Assembly: GCF_005083345.1 (NCBI RefSeq)
Contig: NZ_CP034888.1
Span: 209,380-273,379, forward strand
Direction of reading: 5' to 3'
DNA length: 64,000 bases
Source of the DNA: Buchnera aphidicola (Aphis nasturtii)
GTDB taxonomy: Bacteria; Pseudomonadota; Gammaproteobacteria; Enterobacterales; Enterobacteriaceae
In this document: piece after piece, positions 20,690 to 30,622 of the stretch
How positions within the stretch are numbered: position 1 is the first letter of the stretch
Layout of the letters: the number at the start of each line of letters is the position of its first letter
The notes under the pieces: generated by a model
Told to the model about the DNA's origin: nothing
What the model saw: the letters and a program-made list of their open reading frames with translations, nothing else
Database searches by the model: none
Translations under genes and position numbers: made by a program

Positions 20690-20725
20690 TCCTTGCGCCG
20701 ATAGATTATTTTTTTATTGGCGCAG
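20690..20725 (-). terminator. Probable intrinsic terminator after ftsZ
   Basis: CCTTGCGCCGATA (20690-20702) pairs with TATTGGCGCAGG (20714-20725) with one bulged base and one wobble, including the GC-rich core TGCGCC/GGCGCA. Such GC content stands out sharply in this spacer. It is 84 bp past the ftsZ stop in the direction of transcription and would end the division cluster before erpA. The T-run behind it is poor. Confidence 0.65.
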
Positions 20726-20809
20726 GTTAATTATATAATAAAAAATATAGAAAAATAATATAACTGAACTATATTTTATAGTTAAATTTTTTATTTTTCA
20801 TTTGAAAAA

Positions 20810-21964
20810 TTAATCAGATCTTTTTCTAAGAAATGCAGGGATATCTAAATATTCTGGTTCTTTACGTTTTATTTGCTCTTTTTCTTTAATTTCATTTTTT
20901 ATATGTTTTTTATCTAATATTGTAGATGACGTATTTAAATATTGATAACGATAATCCATTAATGTTTCTTTAGAAGATTTTTGTTTAATTTGATTAATAT
21001 CTGAATATTTTTCCATTCCAATTCCAGTTGCTACTACTGTTACGCGGAGTGTATCATTCATATCAGGATCTAAAGATGTTCCTATAACAACTGTCGCATT
21101 ATCTGAAGCAAAAGATCTAATAGTATTTCCGACAGTTTCAAATTCATCTAATTTTAAATCAAAACCAGCAGTAATATTAACTAAAACACCTCTGGCTCCT
21201 GATAAATCTATATCTTCTAATAAAGGACTAGATATTGCTATTTCTGCAGCTTCTTCAGCGCGATTTTCTCCAGAAGATATTCCTGTTCCCATCATTGCAT
21301 ATCCCATTTCAACCATCACAGTTCGAACGTCAGCAAAATCTACATTCATAAGACCAGGCCTTGTAATGAGTTCAGCAATACCTTGTACAGCACCTTTTAA
21401 TACATTGTTTGCCGCACCGAAAGCATCTAATAAAGAAATACCCCGACTGAGTACTTTAAGTAATTTATCGTTTGGTATTGTAATTAAGGAATCTACATAT
21501 TTTGATAATTCAATAACTCCTTGATCAGCTACAATCATTCTTTTTTTACCTTCAAAATTAAAAGGTTTTGTTACTACTGCTACAGTTAAAATACCTAATT
21601 CTTTTGCAATTTCCGCTACCACTGGTGCAGCCCCAGTTCCAGTTCCTCCTCCCATTCCAGCAGCTATAAAAACCATATCAGAACCATCTAATGCTGATTT
21701 TAATAGTTCTTTATCTTCTTCTGCTGAATTTCGTCCAATTTCTGGATTTGCTCCAGCTCCTAGTCCTTTAGTAATATTATTTCCTATTTGAATAGTTTGT
21801 CCTACTTCTATTTTTCTTAAAGCTTGGGCATCAGTATTAATAGCAAAAAATTCTACACCTTCAATACGTTCTCTAACCATATATTCTACTGCATTGCCAC
21901 CACCTCCGCCAACTCCAACTACTTTAATTATTGCATTATTACTTAATTCTACAGGTTCAAACAT
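20810..21964 (-). CDS. ftsZ: Cell division GTPase FtsZ
   Basis: FtsZ polymerises into the cytokinetic ring. At 384 residues it equals E. coli (383). The GTPase signature GGGTGTG is at 105-111, preceded by [12 protein letters not shown] (15-26); the T7 loop [13 protein letters not shown] segment [15 protein letters not shown] (about 203-217) is intact. After a lysine-rich linker comes the C-terminal tail [14 protein letters not shown], which in E. coli binds FtsA and ZipA. It is the last gene of the dcw cluster, 49 bp after ftsA. The lpxC gene that follows in E. coli is missing, consistent with no lipid A synthesis. Confidence 0.98.
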   Translation of the reverse strand: MFEPVELSNNAIIKVVGVGGGGGNAVEYMVRERIEGVEFFAINTDAQALRKIEVGQTIQIGNNITKGLGAGANPEIGRNSAEEDKELLKSALDGSDMVFIAAGMGGGTGTGAAPVVAEIAKELGILTVAVVTKPFNFEGKKRMIVADQGVIELSKYVDSLITIPNDKLLKVLSRGISLLDAFGAANNVLKGAVQGIAELITRPGLMNVDFADVRTVMVEMGYAMMGTGISSGENRAEEAAEIAISSPLLEDIDLSGARGVLVNITAGFDLKLDEFETVGNTIRSFASDNATVVIGTSLDPDMNDTLRVTVVATGIGMEKYSDINQIKQKSSKETLMDYRYQYLNTSSTILDKKHIKNEIKEKEQIKRKEPEYLDIPAFLRKRSD

Positions 21965-22013
21965 AATTTAATTCCATTGTCTATCTTGAATTTTAGAGAT
22001 ATATAAAATTGAT

Positions 22014-23270
22014 TTAAAATTCTTTTTTAAACCAATTATTAATTTGTTTAAACCATTTTTCAATAAAAGAACTTTCTTTTTTTATATTTTCAGATTGCAA
22101 GTAAAATTCTTTTCCATAGTGTAATAAGCCCACTACTGTTGAATAATGTGGTTCATTTATATTTTCTGTTAGTCCGGAAATATTTATAGGTTTAGCAATA
22201 CGAACTTTATTTTGAAAAATTTTCTCTGCACATTTTCTTATTAATGAAATAGTTGAAGCACCTCCTGTTAGTACTATACCACTGGATAATTGATTTTTCC
22301 TTCCTTCTTGATAAAGTTTATTTTGTACATAAATAATTCTATTATTAATTAAAGTTAATAGTTCATTATACCTTGATTCAATTACTTCTGAAACGGTATT
22401 AAATTGTAAGTTTTGAAATAAATTTTGATTTTTTTCAGACAGTTCAGTATTACTTAATGAGTCTATATTCGTTTTTAGTGCAGATTCATAATTGATTTTT
22501 ATGATTTCTGAATCAGAATAAGAAGTATTAAATGCATATGCAATATCTTTAGTAACAATATTTCCTGCATATGGAATAACTTGACTATCTTGTATAAATC
22601 CATCGATATATGTAGAAAAATCTATTGTTCCTCCTCCTATATCAATCATACATACACCTAATTTACATTCTTCTTTACTTAACACAGATTTACTAGATGC
22701 AAGACCTGAAAAAATTACTTGATCAACTTTGATATTGCATGTTTCTACTGCTTTAATAATATTTTTAGCTATATTTTGATGACAAGTAATCAAATGAACT
22801 CTTACTTGCATTCTTGTACCTGATAAACCTATTGGATTTTTTATTCCAGACTGTTGATCAATTGAATATTCTTGTGGAATAACATGTAATATGTGATGCT
22901 CATGAAGAATTTTAACTGATTTAGCAGTATGTATTACATTTTCTATATCTTCTTTTGTAACTTCATCTTCAGAAATTGGAACTATTCCAATTTCATTTTG
23001 ACAATTAATGTATTTACTAGATAAAGATAGATATACAGAAGTAATATTACAATTAGCCATAGTTTCAGCTTGATAAATAGATTCTTGTATACATGAAACA
23101 ACTGCATCTAAATTATTAATTCTTCCTTTATCTATTCCTTTTGATTTGCATATTCCTATTCCAATTATGTTTATTTTATTATCTATTGAAATTTCACCTA
23201 CTAAAGTAACTACTTTAGTAGTGCCTACTTCTAGTCCTACTACCAATTTTTTATTTGTTGATATAATCAT
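22014..23270 (-). CDS. ftsA: Cell division protein FtsA
   Basis: This actin-like ATPase tethers FtsZ to the membrane and recruits later division proteins. At 418 residues it is full length (420). It has the phosphate-1 loop VGLEVGTTKVVTLVG (about 10-24), phosphate-2 CMIDIGGGTIDFSTYIDG (about 206-223) and the adenosine motif IVLTGGAS (about 334-341). The C-terminus ends in an amphipathic helix FIEKWFKQINNWFKKEF that provides membrane attachment. ftsQ, immediately upstream in E. coli, is absent (see the spacer at 23271-23624). FtsA and FtsZ are the best-preserved part of the division set here. Confidence 0.97.
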   Translation of the reverse strand: MIISTNKKLVVGLEVGTTKVVTLVGEISIDNKINIIGIGICKSKGIDKGRINNLDAVVSCIQESIYQAETMANCNITSVYLSLSSKYINCQNEIGIVPISEDEVTKEDIENVIHTAKSVKILHEHHILHVIPQEYSIDQQSGIKNPIGLSGTRMQVRVHLITCHQNIAKNIIKAVETCNIKVDQVIFSGLASSKSVLSKEECKLGVCMIDIGGGTIDFSTYIDGFIQDSQVIPYAGNIVTKDIAYAFNTSYSDSEIIKINYESALKTNIDSLSNTELSEKNQNLFQNLQFNTVSEVIESRYNELLTLINNRIIYVQNKLYQEGRKNQLSSGIVLTGGASTISLIRKCAEKIFQNKVRIAKPINISGLTENINEPHYSTVVGLLHYGKEFYLQSENIKKESSFIEKWFKQINNWFKKEF

Positions 23271-23624
23271 TCTTTATTAGCCTATACTATATTTTTTAAA
23301 TTATTAATTTTTTGTTGTAAATTAGGATTTCTAATATTTTATATTATAGTTATTTGACATCAACAATGTTTTTAAAATTGTTTATTTAGACAGAAATAAG
23401 TTTTAAAAATTTATTTTTTAAAAATTATTTTATATAATATTTGTTTAAAAAAAGTAAATTATTTAAATATATAAATATTATTAAATAAAATTTTTAATTT
23501 ATTATACTTTATAAATTATAAAATGTTGTTTTTACATAAGTTTATTAAGTAGTAGCAAACTTTTCATTTTATATAATTTTAATATTTTTAATATATTTTA
23601 AATTATAATATTAATAAGTTTCTA
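23271..23624. other. 354-bp gene-free spacer where enteric bacteria carry ftsQ
   Basis: The dcw order ddlB-ftsQ-ftsA is reduced to ddlB-ftsA. I read the minus strand for FtsQ-like segments (membrane anchor, POTRA, the C-terminal GWAPLP-type tail) and saw none; the stretch is stop-rich and nearly pure A+T, as expected after complete decay. It may hold a promoter for ftsA-ftsZ, but no clear box was found. Confidence 0.7.
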
Positions 23625-24557
23625 TTAACTATTTAATATAATAGTTTTATTTAAAATTTTTAGTACTAGTTCGTCAAATGATATACCTATAGTATTTGCA
23701 GATATTGGAAGTAAACTGCGATGTGTCATCCCGGGAATAGTATTTATCTCTAATAACCAAAATTTATTATTATTATCTAATATTACATCAATTCTACCAC
23801 ATCCGTTACATCCTAACGTACTCCAAGCTTTTTTTACTATTTTTTTTAATTTTTTTTCTTGTTTTAAATTTAATCCACTTGGACATAAATATTTAGTAGA
23901 AGATAATTCATATTTTGAGGAGTAATCATAAAAATTATTTTTTGTGATAATTTGAATAGAAGGTAGTATTTCTTCGCCAAGAATTGATACCGTATATTCT
24001 TTTCCTTTTACGAATTTTTCTACTAAGATATTATTGCTATAATTAAATGCTATTTCAATTGCATTTTTTAATTGATCTTTGAAATAAACTAATGTAATTC
24101 CTATGCTTGATCCTTGATTATTTGGTTTAACTAAAAGAGGGTATTCTAATTTATCAGATTTTTTTATTAAGAAAGCATCTGAATTTTTTAAAAGATCTTT
24201 TTTTTCAATGTATATATCCGGTAATACAGGAAGACCAACAGATTTCCATAGTAATTTAGTTTTTTTCTTATCTAAAGAAATAGAAGATGCCATAATCCCA
24301 CTTCCAGTATAAGGAATATTTAAATATTCTAAAATCCCTTGAATACTACCATCTTCACCTCCTTTTCCATGAAGTGCTATATATGCAATGTTAAACTGTT
24401 GTTGTTTTAATTGCATAATAGGAAAATCACGTGTATCAAATGGATACGCATTAATACCAGATCGAATTAAGCTTTGTAGAATCGCATATCCTGATGCTAT
24501 TGATATTTTCCTTTCTGTAGAATTACCGCCTAATAATACTGCTACTTTTTTTTTCAT
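23625..24557 (-). CDS. ddlB: D-alanine-D-alanine ligase B
   Basis: It makes the D-Ala-D-Ala dipeptide that MurF adds to the peptidoglycan stem. At 310 residues it is full length (306 in E. coli). It has the ATP-grasp fold: VLLGGNSTERKIS (about 8-20), the catalytic region HGKGGEDGSIQG (about 63-74), VKPNNQGSSIGI (about 143-154), VEKFVKGKEYTVSILG and the metal-binding LEINTIPGMTHRSLLP near 280. It follows murC by 12 bp. It is intact, while murC and murF, which act before and after it on the same stem peptide, are frame-broken. Confidence 0.97.
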   Translation of the reverse strand: MKKKVAVLLGGNSTERKISIASGYAILQSLIRSGINAYPFDTRDFPIMQLKQQQFNIAYIALHGKGGEDGSIQGILEYLNIPYTGSGIMASSISLDKKKTKLLWKSVGLPVLPDIYIEKKDLLKNSDAFLIKKSDKLEYPLLVKPNNQGSSIGITLVYFKDQLKNAIEIAFNYSNNILVEKFVKGKEYTVSILGEEILPSIQIITKNNFYDYSSKYELSSTKYLCPSGLNLKQEKKLKKIVKKAWSTLGCNGCGRIDVILDNNNKFWLLEINTIPGMTHRSLLPISANTIGISFDELVLKILNKTIILNS

Positions 24558-24569
24558 ATTGTCACTTTT

Positions 24570-26002
24570 TTATTTTTTAATAAAAATTTTATTAGCTATT
24601 TTTGCTATATCTCCAGCACCTTGTATTAAAATAATATCATTTCCGCTTAGATAAGGAATAACTGAATCTAGTATTAATTTATAATGTTTAATTAGAACTA
24701 TATTCATTTCTTTTGTTTTTTTTATATCAATTAACAGTGATTTGCTCTCTGCTCCAGCAATAATATTTTCATTGGCAGAATAAACATTCAATATTAATAG
24801 TGTATCTACTCGGGATAAAATCCTCACAAAATCATTATATAAATTATGTGTTCTTGTGTATCGATGAGGCTGAAAGATCATTATTAAATTTTTTTCAGGC
24901 CAACTAGTTCTTATTGTTTTAATATTTTCAGATAACTCAGTAGGATGATGTCCATAATCATCTATTAACATGATATTTTTTTTTAAAATATTATTTTTTT
25001 TTATTGAGATTTTTCCAAGATATTCAAATCTTCTATAAGTACCTTGAAAATTTTTTAATGATTTTAAAATTATTTGATCAGATATTTTTTGATTTGCAGC
25101 TATTGCTATTGCAGCTGTTGCATTTAAGGCATTATGTTTTCCAGGTATTTTTAAAATCACTTCTAAATTAGATTGATTTTTTCGAACCAAAGTAAAACGA
25201 GAAATAAAATCATTTTGTTGATAGCAAGAAATATGAATTTCAGCATTTTTATTGAATCCGTATGTAATTATTTTACATTTTATTTTTGGCATTATATCTT
25301 GTATAGCAGCATTATCGATGCATAATATAACAGTACCATCTGAGGGAATTATATTTATAAATTTTAAAAATGAATTTTTTAATAAATTAAAATCATTATT
25401 ATAATAATTCATATGATCAGGTTCAATATTTGTTACAATAATATTTTTTGGAGTTAAATAAAGAAACGAACTATCACTTTCGTCTGCTTCTGCGATTAGA
25501 TAATCAGAACATCCTAATTTGGAATAAGAATTAATTGATTTTATTAAGCCACCATTAATAATAGTAGGATCTAATTTATTTTCATTAAATATATCAAAAA
25601 TCATTGCAGTAGTAGTTGTTTTTCCATGTGTACCAGAAATAGCTATTCCAAATTTATCTCGCATTAATATTTGTAACATTTCTGCTCTTAATAATATAGG
25701 AATTTTTTTTTTTTTCCTTCTATAATTTCTTCATTATTTAGTGAAATAGAACTAGATATAACAATTAAATCAATATTTTTAATATTTTTTTTAGAATGAT
25801 TAAAATAAACAATTGCTCCTAATTTTATTAATTTTTTTGTAATTTCAGTTTTCAATATATCTGAACCACTAATTTTATATCCTAATTGTAATAAAATCAA
25901 AGCAATTCCATTCATTCCAGAACCTCCAATACCTATGAAATGAATATTATTAAATGATTTTTTTTTAAAGAAATTATGTGTTTTTATATTTATTGTATTC
26001 AT
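24570..26002 (-). CDS. murC: UDP-N-acetylmuramate-L-alanine ligase, frameshifted at a poly(A) tract
   Basis: MurC adds the first amino acid (L-alanine) to UDP-MurNAc. The N-terminal part from ATG 26002 reads [14 protein letters not shown] (nucleotide motif, about 22-35) and runs to GKKKK, coded by an A13 run (plus strand T13, 25703-25715), then stops at once in that frame. In the next frame the protein continues as [20 protein letters not shown], then [12 protein letters not shown] (Walker A), [10 protein letters not shown] and the ligase C-domain to 24570. An A14 (or A11) tract would give 477 residues, close to the 491 of E. coli. No other damage is visible. Part of the dcw cluster between murG and ddlB. 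The enzyme is normally essential for peptidoglycan. Confidence 0.9.
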
Positions 26003-26026
26003 TTTATATATTTAGTTATCAAGAAT

Positions 26027-27088
26027 TTATTTTTTAGAAATATTTTGAATTATTTTGAAAATTTTTTTTGTAGAGTTTCCAACTCTCAAAGAAAATGCTT
26101 TTTCTGCCATTACGAGTAATTTTTTTCTATTTAAAGAGTTTAATATTTTTAATATTACATTTATATTAAATGCAGATTGATTAATAATTTTTGCAGCACC
26201 ATTATCTTCTAAATCTTGTGCATTTAACAATTGTTGCTGATCTTTATGTGGATATGGTATAAAGATTGCACCGAGTCCTACAGTGGTAATTTCGCTTATG
26301 GTTAATGCACCAGAACGAGATATAATTACATCAGCCCATGTGTACGCAGAAGCTATATCTTCGATAAAAGCGTTAATTATATGTTCATATAATCCGTACT
26401 TTTGATATTTTTTTTTCGTTTTTTCTAGCTCATTTTTCCCTGTTTGATGCCAAATAACAATTTTAGATTTTAAAAAAAATGATATTTTAGGTAAAATACT
26501 GTTAAAAATAGATGCGCCTTGACTTCCTCCAATAATTAATATTCTTAGAGGACCAGATCTATTTTTAAAGCGGTTAATAGGAGCTGGAATGTTTATAATA
26601 TCTTCACGTACTGGATTGCCTACAATTTCAGCGTTAGGTAAAGACCCTGGAAAAGCTTGCATGTTTTTTGTAGATATTTTAGATAGTAATTGGTTTGTAA
26701 GACCTGGGATTTTATTTTGTTCGTGTAAAATAAAAGGAATTTTTGAAGTCCATGCTGCTATTCCTCCAGGTCCAGATACATACCCTCCCATACCTAATAT
26801 AATATTTGGTAAATAACTATTGATAATTTTTTTAATTTTCCAATAAGATTTAAATATATGTATTGGAGCAGAAATTAAAGTTTTTAAATTAGCGTTTCTT
26901 AATCCATTTATTTGAATGAAATGAATTTTAATATTATGTTTAGGCACAATATCTGATTCTATTTTATTTCTTGTTCCTATCCAGTTCACATTCCATCCAT
27001 GTTTAATTAAGTATCTTGCTATAGTAATAGCTGGAAATACATGTCCACCACTACCACCTGCTATAATTATAATTTTTTTGGAACTCAT
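26027..27088 (-). CDS. murG: UDP-GlcNAc:lipid I N-acetylglucosaminyltransferase
   Basis: MurG turns lipid I into lipid II on the inner face of the membrane. At 353 residues it equals E. coli (355). It has the glycine-rich G-loop [12 protein letters not shown] (about 9-20), [14 protein letters not shown] (about 99-112), [11 protein letters not shown], a third glycine loop [12 protein letters not shown] (about 188-199) and the UDP-GlcNAc site [10 protein letters not shown] (about 261-270). Its ATG overlaps the ftsW stop by four bases (ATGA), indicating translational coupling. Intact, in contrast to its neighbours ftsW and murC. Confidence 0.97.
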   Translation of the reverse strand: MSSKKIIIIAGGSGGHVFPAITIARYLIKHGWNVNWIGTRNKIESDIVPKHNIKIHFIQINGLRNANLKTLISAPIHIFKSYWKIKKIINSYLPNIILGMGGYVSGPGGIAAWTSKIPFILHEQNKIPGLTNQLLSKISTKNMQAFPGSLPNAEIVGNPVREDIINIPAPINRFKNRSGPLRILIIGGSQGASIFNSILPKISFFLKSKIVIWHQTGKNELEKTKKKYQKYGLYEHIINAFIEDIASAYTWADVIISRSGALTISEITTVGLGAIFIPYPHKDQQQLLNAQDLEDNGAAKIINQSAFNINVILKILNSLNRKKLLVMAEKAFSLRVGNSTKKIFKIIQNISKK

Positions 27089-28240
27089 TTATAATTTTCC
27101 TTAGGTAAAGCTTGATTTTCACTTAATCTTGATTCAAAATCAATTCGTAATAAAATACAAATAGCTATTAAATTAACAATTAAGCTTGAACCTCCATAGC
27201 TAATTAATGGTAAAGTTAAACCTTTAGTTGGCAATATTCCAGTCACCGCTCCAATGTTAATTAGTGTTTGAAAACTAAACCATAAACCAATAGAACAAGC
27301 TAAAAAACCTGAAAAAATTTCTTTTTTTTCTAAAGATTTTTGCCCAATATACATGGCTCGAAAAGAAATAATAAAAATAGTTAATAATATTAAAAAACAG
27401 CCTATATAACCTAATTCTTCTCCTATAATAGAAAATATAAAATCACTATGAGCTTCGGGTAAATAATTTAGTTTTTGTATTGAATTTCCTAAGCCTTGTC
27501 CAAAAAAATGACCTCTTCCCAAAGCTATCAATGATTGTGTTAATTGGTATCCATTTCCAAATGGATCTTTCCAAGGATTCCAAAATGATAATACTCTATT
27601 AATGCGATATGGTTTTATTAAGATTAAGAATATTATTATTAGTGAAACTATAATAATAATTGAAAAAAATTGTTTTATTTTTGCCCCGGAAAGAAATAAA
27701 ATTGATAAAGTAGTAAGAAATAAAACAACTACCGTTCCCAAATCAGGCTCTGCTAATAAAAGAACTGATTGCAAAGTAATAATACACATGGGTTTAAAAA
27801 ATCCCCAAAAATTATTATGTACCTCTTTAATTTTTCTTGAAAGGTAATTAGAAATGTAAAGAAAAGAAGAAATTTTACATATTTCAGAGGGTTGTATATG
27901 CAATATACCTATGTTGATCCATCTATAAGATCCATGTACTGATTTGCCTAGTAAAAGTACAAAAATAAGTAGTGAAGTTGAAAATATTAATATAAAATTA
28001 CTATATTTTTTCCAAAAAATAACAGGGATTCGTAAAATGAATAAAGATAATAAAAATATTAGAGCAAAGTAAAACACTTCCCTTTTTGCAAAAAAAAATG
28101 GATCTTTATATAAACTTTGTCCTATAGGTATAGATGTAGATATTACCATGATTAATCCAGTAATACATAAAGCTAAAGTTAACCATACTAGTAATCTATC
28201 ATATAATATAATATTTTTTTTTTATTTTTTTTGAAAACAT
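27085..28240 (-). CDS. ftsW: Peptidoglycan glycosyltransferase / lipid II polymerase FtsW, start region frameshifted
   Basis: FtsW is the SEDS-family polymerase of septal peptidoglycan, partnered with FtsI. The longest plain open frame starts at 28149 and lacks the first membrane helix. Directly upstream the same frame reads [20 protein letters not shown], matching the first helix of E. coli FtsW (YDRTLLWLTFGLAAIGFI), but has no start codon and is closed by a TAA. A better start is ATG 28240-28238, which overlaps the murD stop (TAATG); it joins the helix only if the A10 run (plus T10, 28214-28223) is read as 9 or 12. That gives 384 residues. Later motifs [14 protein letters not shown] and [14 protein letters not shown] are intact. 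Confidence 0.85.
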
Positions 28241-29556
28241 TAACTTATTTCCTTTGATAATTTTATAAAAAGATTACCTCTTTCTTCGAAGTTTTTAAAT
28301 TGATCTGTACTACTACATCCTGGAGATAAAAGCACTACATCACTTGGTTTAACTTTTTTAGAAATTAAGATCATTGCATCTGTTAAATATCGAACATAAA
28401 TAGATTTTTTTTTACATATTTTAGATATACTCATACCGTCTTTACCAAAACAATAAATTTTAACTTTTAATTTTTCTAAATAATTTTTTAGAATATTAAA
28501 ATCAGCGGATTTTTTATTTCCTCCTAATAATAACCATATTGTTCCTTGAGTTTGGATATTTTCTAAAGCTGTTTTAGTACTATTAACATTAGTGGATTTT
28601 GAATCATTAATCCAGGATATATTATTATGTTGATGTACTATTTGAAATCGATGTGGTAAATTTACAAACTTTCTAAGTACGTCTTTAGTTATATTTCTAG
28701 GAAAGCCCATTATATCTGAAATTGCTAGAGCAACTAAAGCATTTTCATAATTATGATATCCATATAATAATGTTTTTGATGTATCAATTATTTTCTCTTT
28801 TCTACAGTATAAAAAATGTTTTCCTGTTATGTGTTTGATATAATAATCACTATCATCTGTACCAAAGGTAATATATTTTTTTTGTTTATTTTTAAAAAAA
28901 TAAATTTTTTCTTTTAAATTTACTAAGCATATTTCTGAGTTTTTATAAATAGATAATTTAATTTGTTTATACTGTTTAAATCCATTGGGATATCGATCTA
29001 AATGATCTTCATTAATATTTAGTACTACAGATATTTTTGATTTCAAGCTAAATATATTTTCAAGTTGGAAACTAGATAATTCTAGTATATACAAATCAGC
29101 TTTTTTTTCTAATATATTTAATACTGGAAATCCAATATTTCCTATTAGATAGGCTTTATATCCTGATTTTTTTGCAATTTTTTTCACCATTGTAGCTACA
29201 GTACTTTTTCCATTAGTACCTGTAATAGAAATAATTGGAGATTTTGTTTCTCTAGCAAATAATTCAATATCACTAATTATTTCAATACCCAACATTCGTG
29301 CTTCCATTAAAATAGGTTTAAACGAAGATATTCCGGGGCTAATAATAATTAGATCTGATTCCAAAATCCATTTTTTTTCTAAACCTCCTAATTTATATTT
29401 AATATTTTTAGGAATTTTATTTAAATAATCAGGTTTTTTAGATTCATCAATTATTTTGGGAATTGCACCTTTTTTTAAAAAAAAATTAATACAAGATATG
29501 CCAGTTAAACCTATACCTAAAATTAATATTTTTTTTTCCGAATACTTATATGGCAT
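28240..29556 (-). CDS. murD: UDP-N-acetylmuramoyl-L-alanine-D-glutamate ligase
   Basis: MurD adds D-glutamate to UDP-MurNAc-L-Ala. At 438 residues it equals E. coli. It shows an N-terminal Rossmann segment ILGIGLTGISCINFF (about 12-26), Walker A SITGTNGKSTVATM (about 112-125), the LELSSFQLE segment (about 157-165), NINEDHLDRY (about 181-190) and the C-domain HRFQIVHQHNNISWINDSKS (about 300-319). It overlaps mraY by 11 bp at its start, and its stop codon shares a base with the proposed ftsW start. All frames are intact. Confidence 0.97.
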   Translation of the reverse strand: MPYKYSEKKILILGIGLTGISCINFFLKKGAIPKIIDESKKPDYLNKIPKNIKYKLGGLEKKWILESDLIIISPGISSFKPILMEARMLGIEIISDIELFARETKSPIISITGTNGKSTVATMVKKIAKKSGYKAYLIGNIGFPVLNILEKKADLYILELSSFQLENIFSLKSKISVVLNINEDHLDRYPNGFKQYKQIKLSIYKNSEICLVNLKEKIYFFKNKQKKYITFGTDDSDYYIKHITGKHFLYCRKEKIIDTSKTLLYGYHNYENALVALAISDIMGFPRNITKDVLRKFVNLPHRFQIVHQHNNISWINDSKSTNVNSTKTALENIQTQGTIWLLLGGNKKSADFNILKNYLEKLKVKIYCFGKDGMSISKICKKKSIYVRYLTDAMILISKKVKPSDVVLLSPGCSSTDQFKNFEERGNLFIKLSKEIS

Positions 29557-30622
29557 TATGTACCCTTAAAGATATAATTCCTATTAATAACAATATAAAG
29601 GATATTATCCAAAATCTAATAGTAATTAAAGTTTCTGATAATCCCTTTACTTCGTAATGGTGATGAATTGGAGCCATTTTAAATATTCTTTTTTTTCTAA
29701 TTTTAAAATAAATAATCTGTAATATTACAGACATAGTTTCAAAAACGAAAACTCCACCCATTATCATTAATAATAATTCTTGATGTAATAATATAGATAT
29801 CATTCCTAATGCACCTCCTAGTGATAAAGATCCAACATCACCCATAAATATTTGAGCTGGATAAGTATTAAACCATAAAAAACCTAGTCCAGAACCAATA
29901 ATTGATGCGCATAAAACACTTAATTCATTGGCTTGTTTAGAATAAAAAATATTTATATAATTACATAAATGAATTTCAGAACTACAAAAAGCAATTAAAC
30001 CTAATCCAAATGATATAAAAATTACTGGCATTATTGCTAGCCCATCTAATCCATCTGTTAAATTTACGCTATTACTTGTACCTACAATAACAAGATAAGA
30101 TAAAAATATATAAAAATAATTCATTTTTATAAGGATTTGACTATAAAAAGGAATTATCAATTCAATATAAATATTGCTTTCTTTATTGAATTGCATAATA
30201 AAAATGATTAATATAGCAATTATTGACAAACAAAAAAATTTATATGATATTTTTAATCCATTTGAATTTTTAAACTTAATTTTTTGATAATCATCTAAAA
30301 ACCCGATTAAACCATATCCTAATATAATAGTAAGAACATACCAAATGTATTTATTATATAAATCACAATAAAAAAAAATAGATAAACATATTGATATAAT
30401 AATTAATATTCCTCCCATCGTAGGAGTTTGGTTTTTATTAAAATGACCTATAGGTCCATTTATTCTTATAATCTGGAATGTTTGTAATTTTTTTAAATAA
30501 GATATAACATATGGCCCAAGAAATAAATTTATAAAAAATGATGTTAGTAAACTAAATATTATTCGGTAGGAAATAAAATTAAATATTTTACAATTTAAGT
30601 ATTTATTAATTAGAAATATCAT
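29546..30622 (-). CDS. mraY: Phospho-N-acetylmuramoyl-pentapeptide transferase
   Basis: MraY links phospho-MurNAc-pentapeptide to undecaprenyl phosphate, making lipid I. At 358 residues (360 in E. coli) it has the expected set of about ten membrane segments. Conserved catalytic loops are QTPTMGGILI (about 65-74), FLDDYQK (about 107-113, aspartate pair), NSVNLTDGLDGLA (about 183-195), FMGDVGSLSLGG (about 259-270) and the MAPIHHHYEVKG histidine motif (about 315-326). It overlaps murF upstream by 17 bp and murD downstream by 11 bp. The lipid carrier is made by UppS, encoded at 48167. Confidence 0.97.
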   Translation of the reverse strand: MIFLINKYLNCKIFNFISYRIIFSLLTSFFINLFLGPYVISYLKKLQTFQIIRINGPIGHFNKNQTPTMGGILIIISICLSIFFYCDLYNKYIWYVLTIILGYGLIGFLDDYQKIKFKNSNGLKISYKFFCLSIIAILIIFIMQFNKESNIYIELIIPFYSQILIKMNYFYIFLSYLVIVGTSNSVNLTDGLDGLAIMPVIFISFGLGLIAFCSSEIHLCNYINIFYSKQANELSVLCASIIGSGLGFLWFNTYPAQIFMGDVGSLSLGGALGMISILLHQELLLMIMGGVFVFETMSVILQIIYFKIRKKRIFKMAPIHHHYEVKGLSETLITIRFWIISFILLLIGIISLRVHNAI

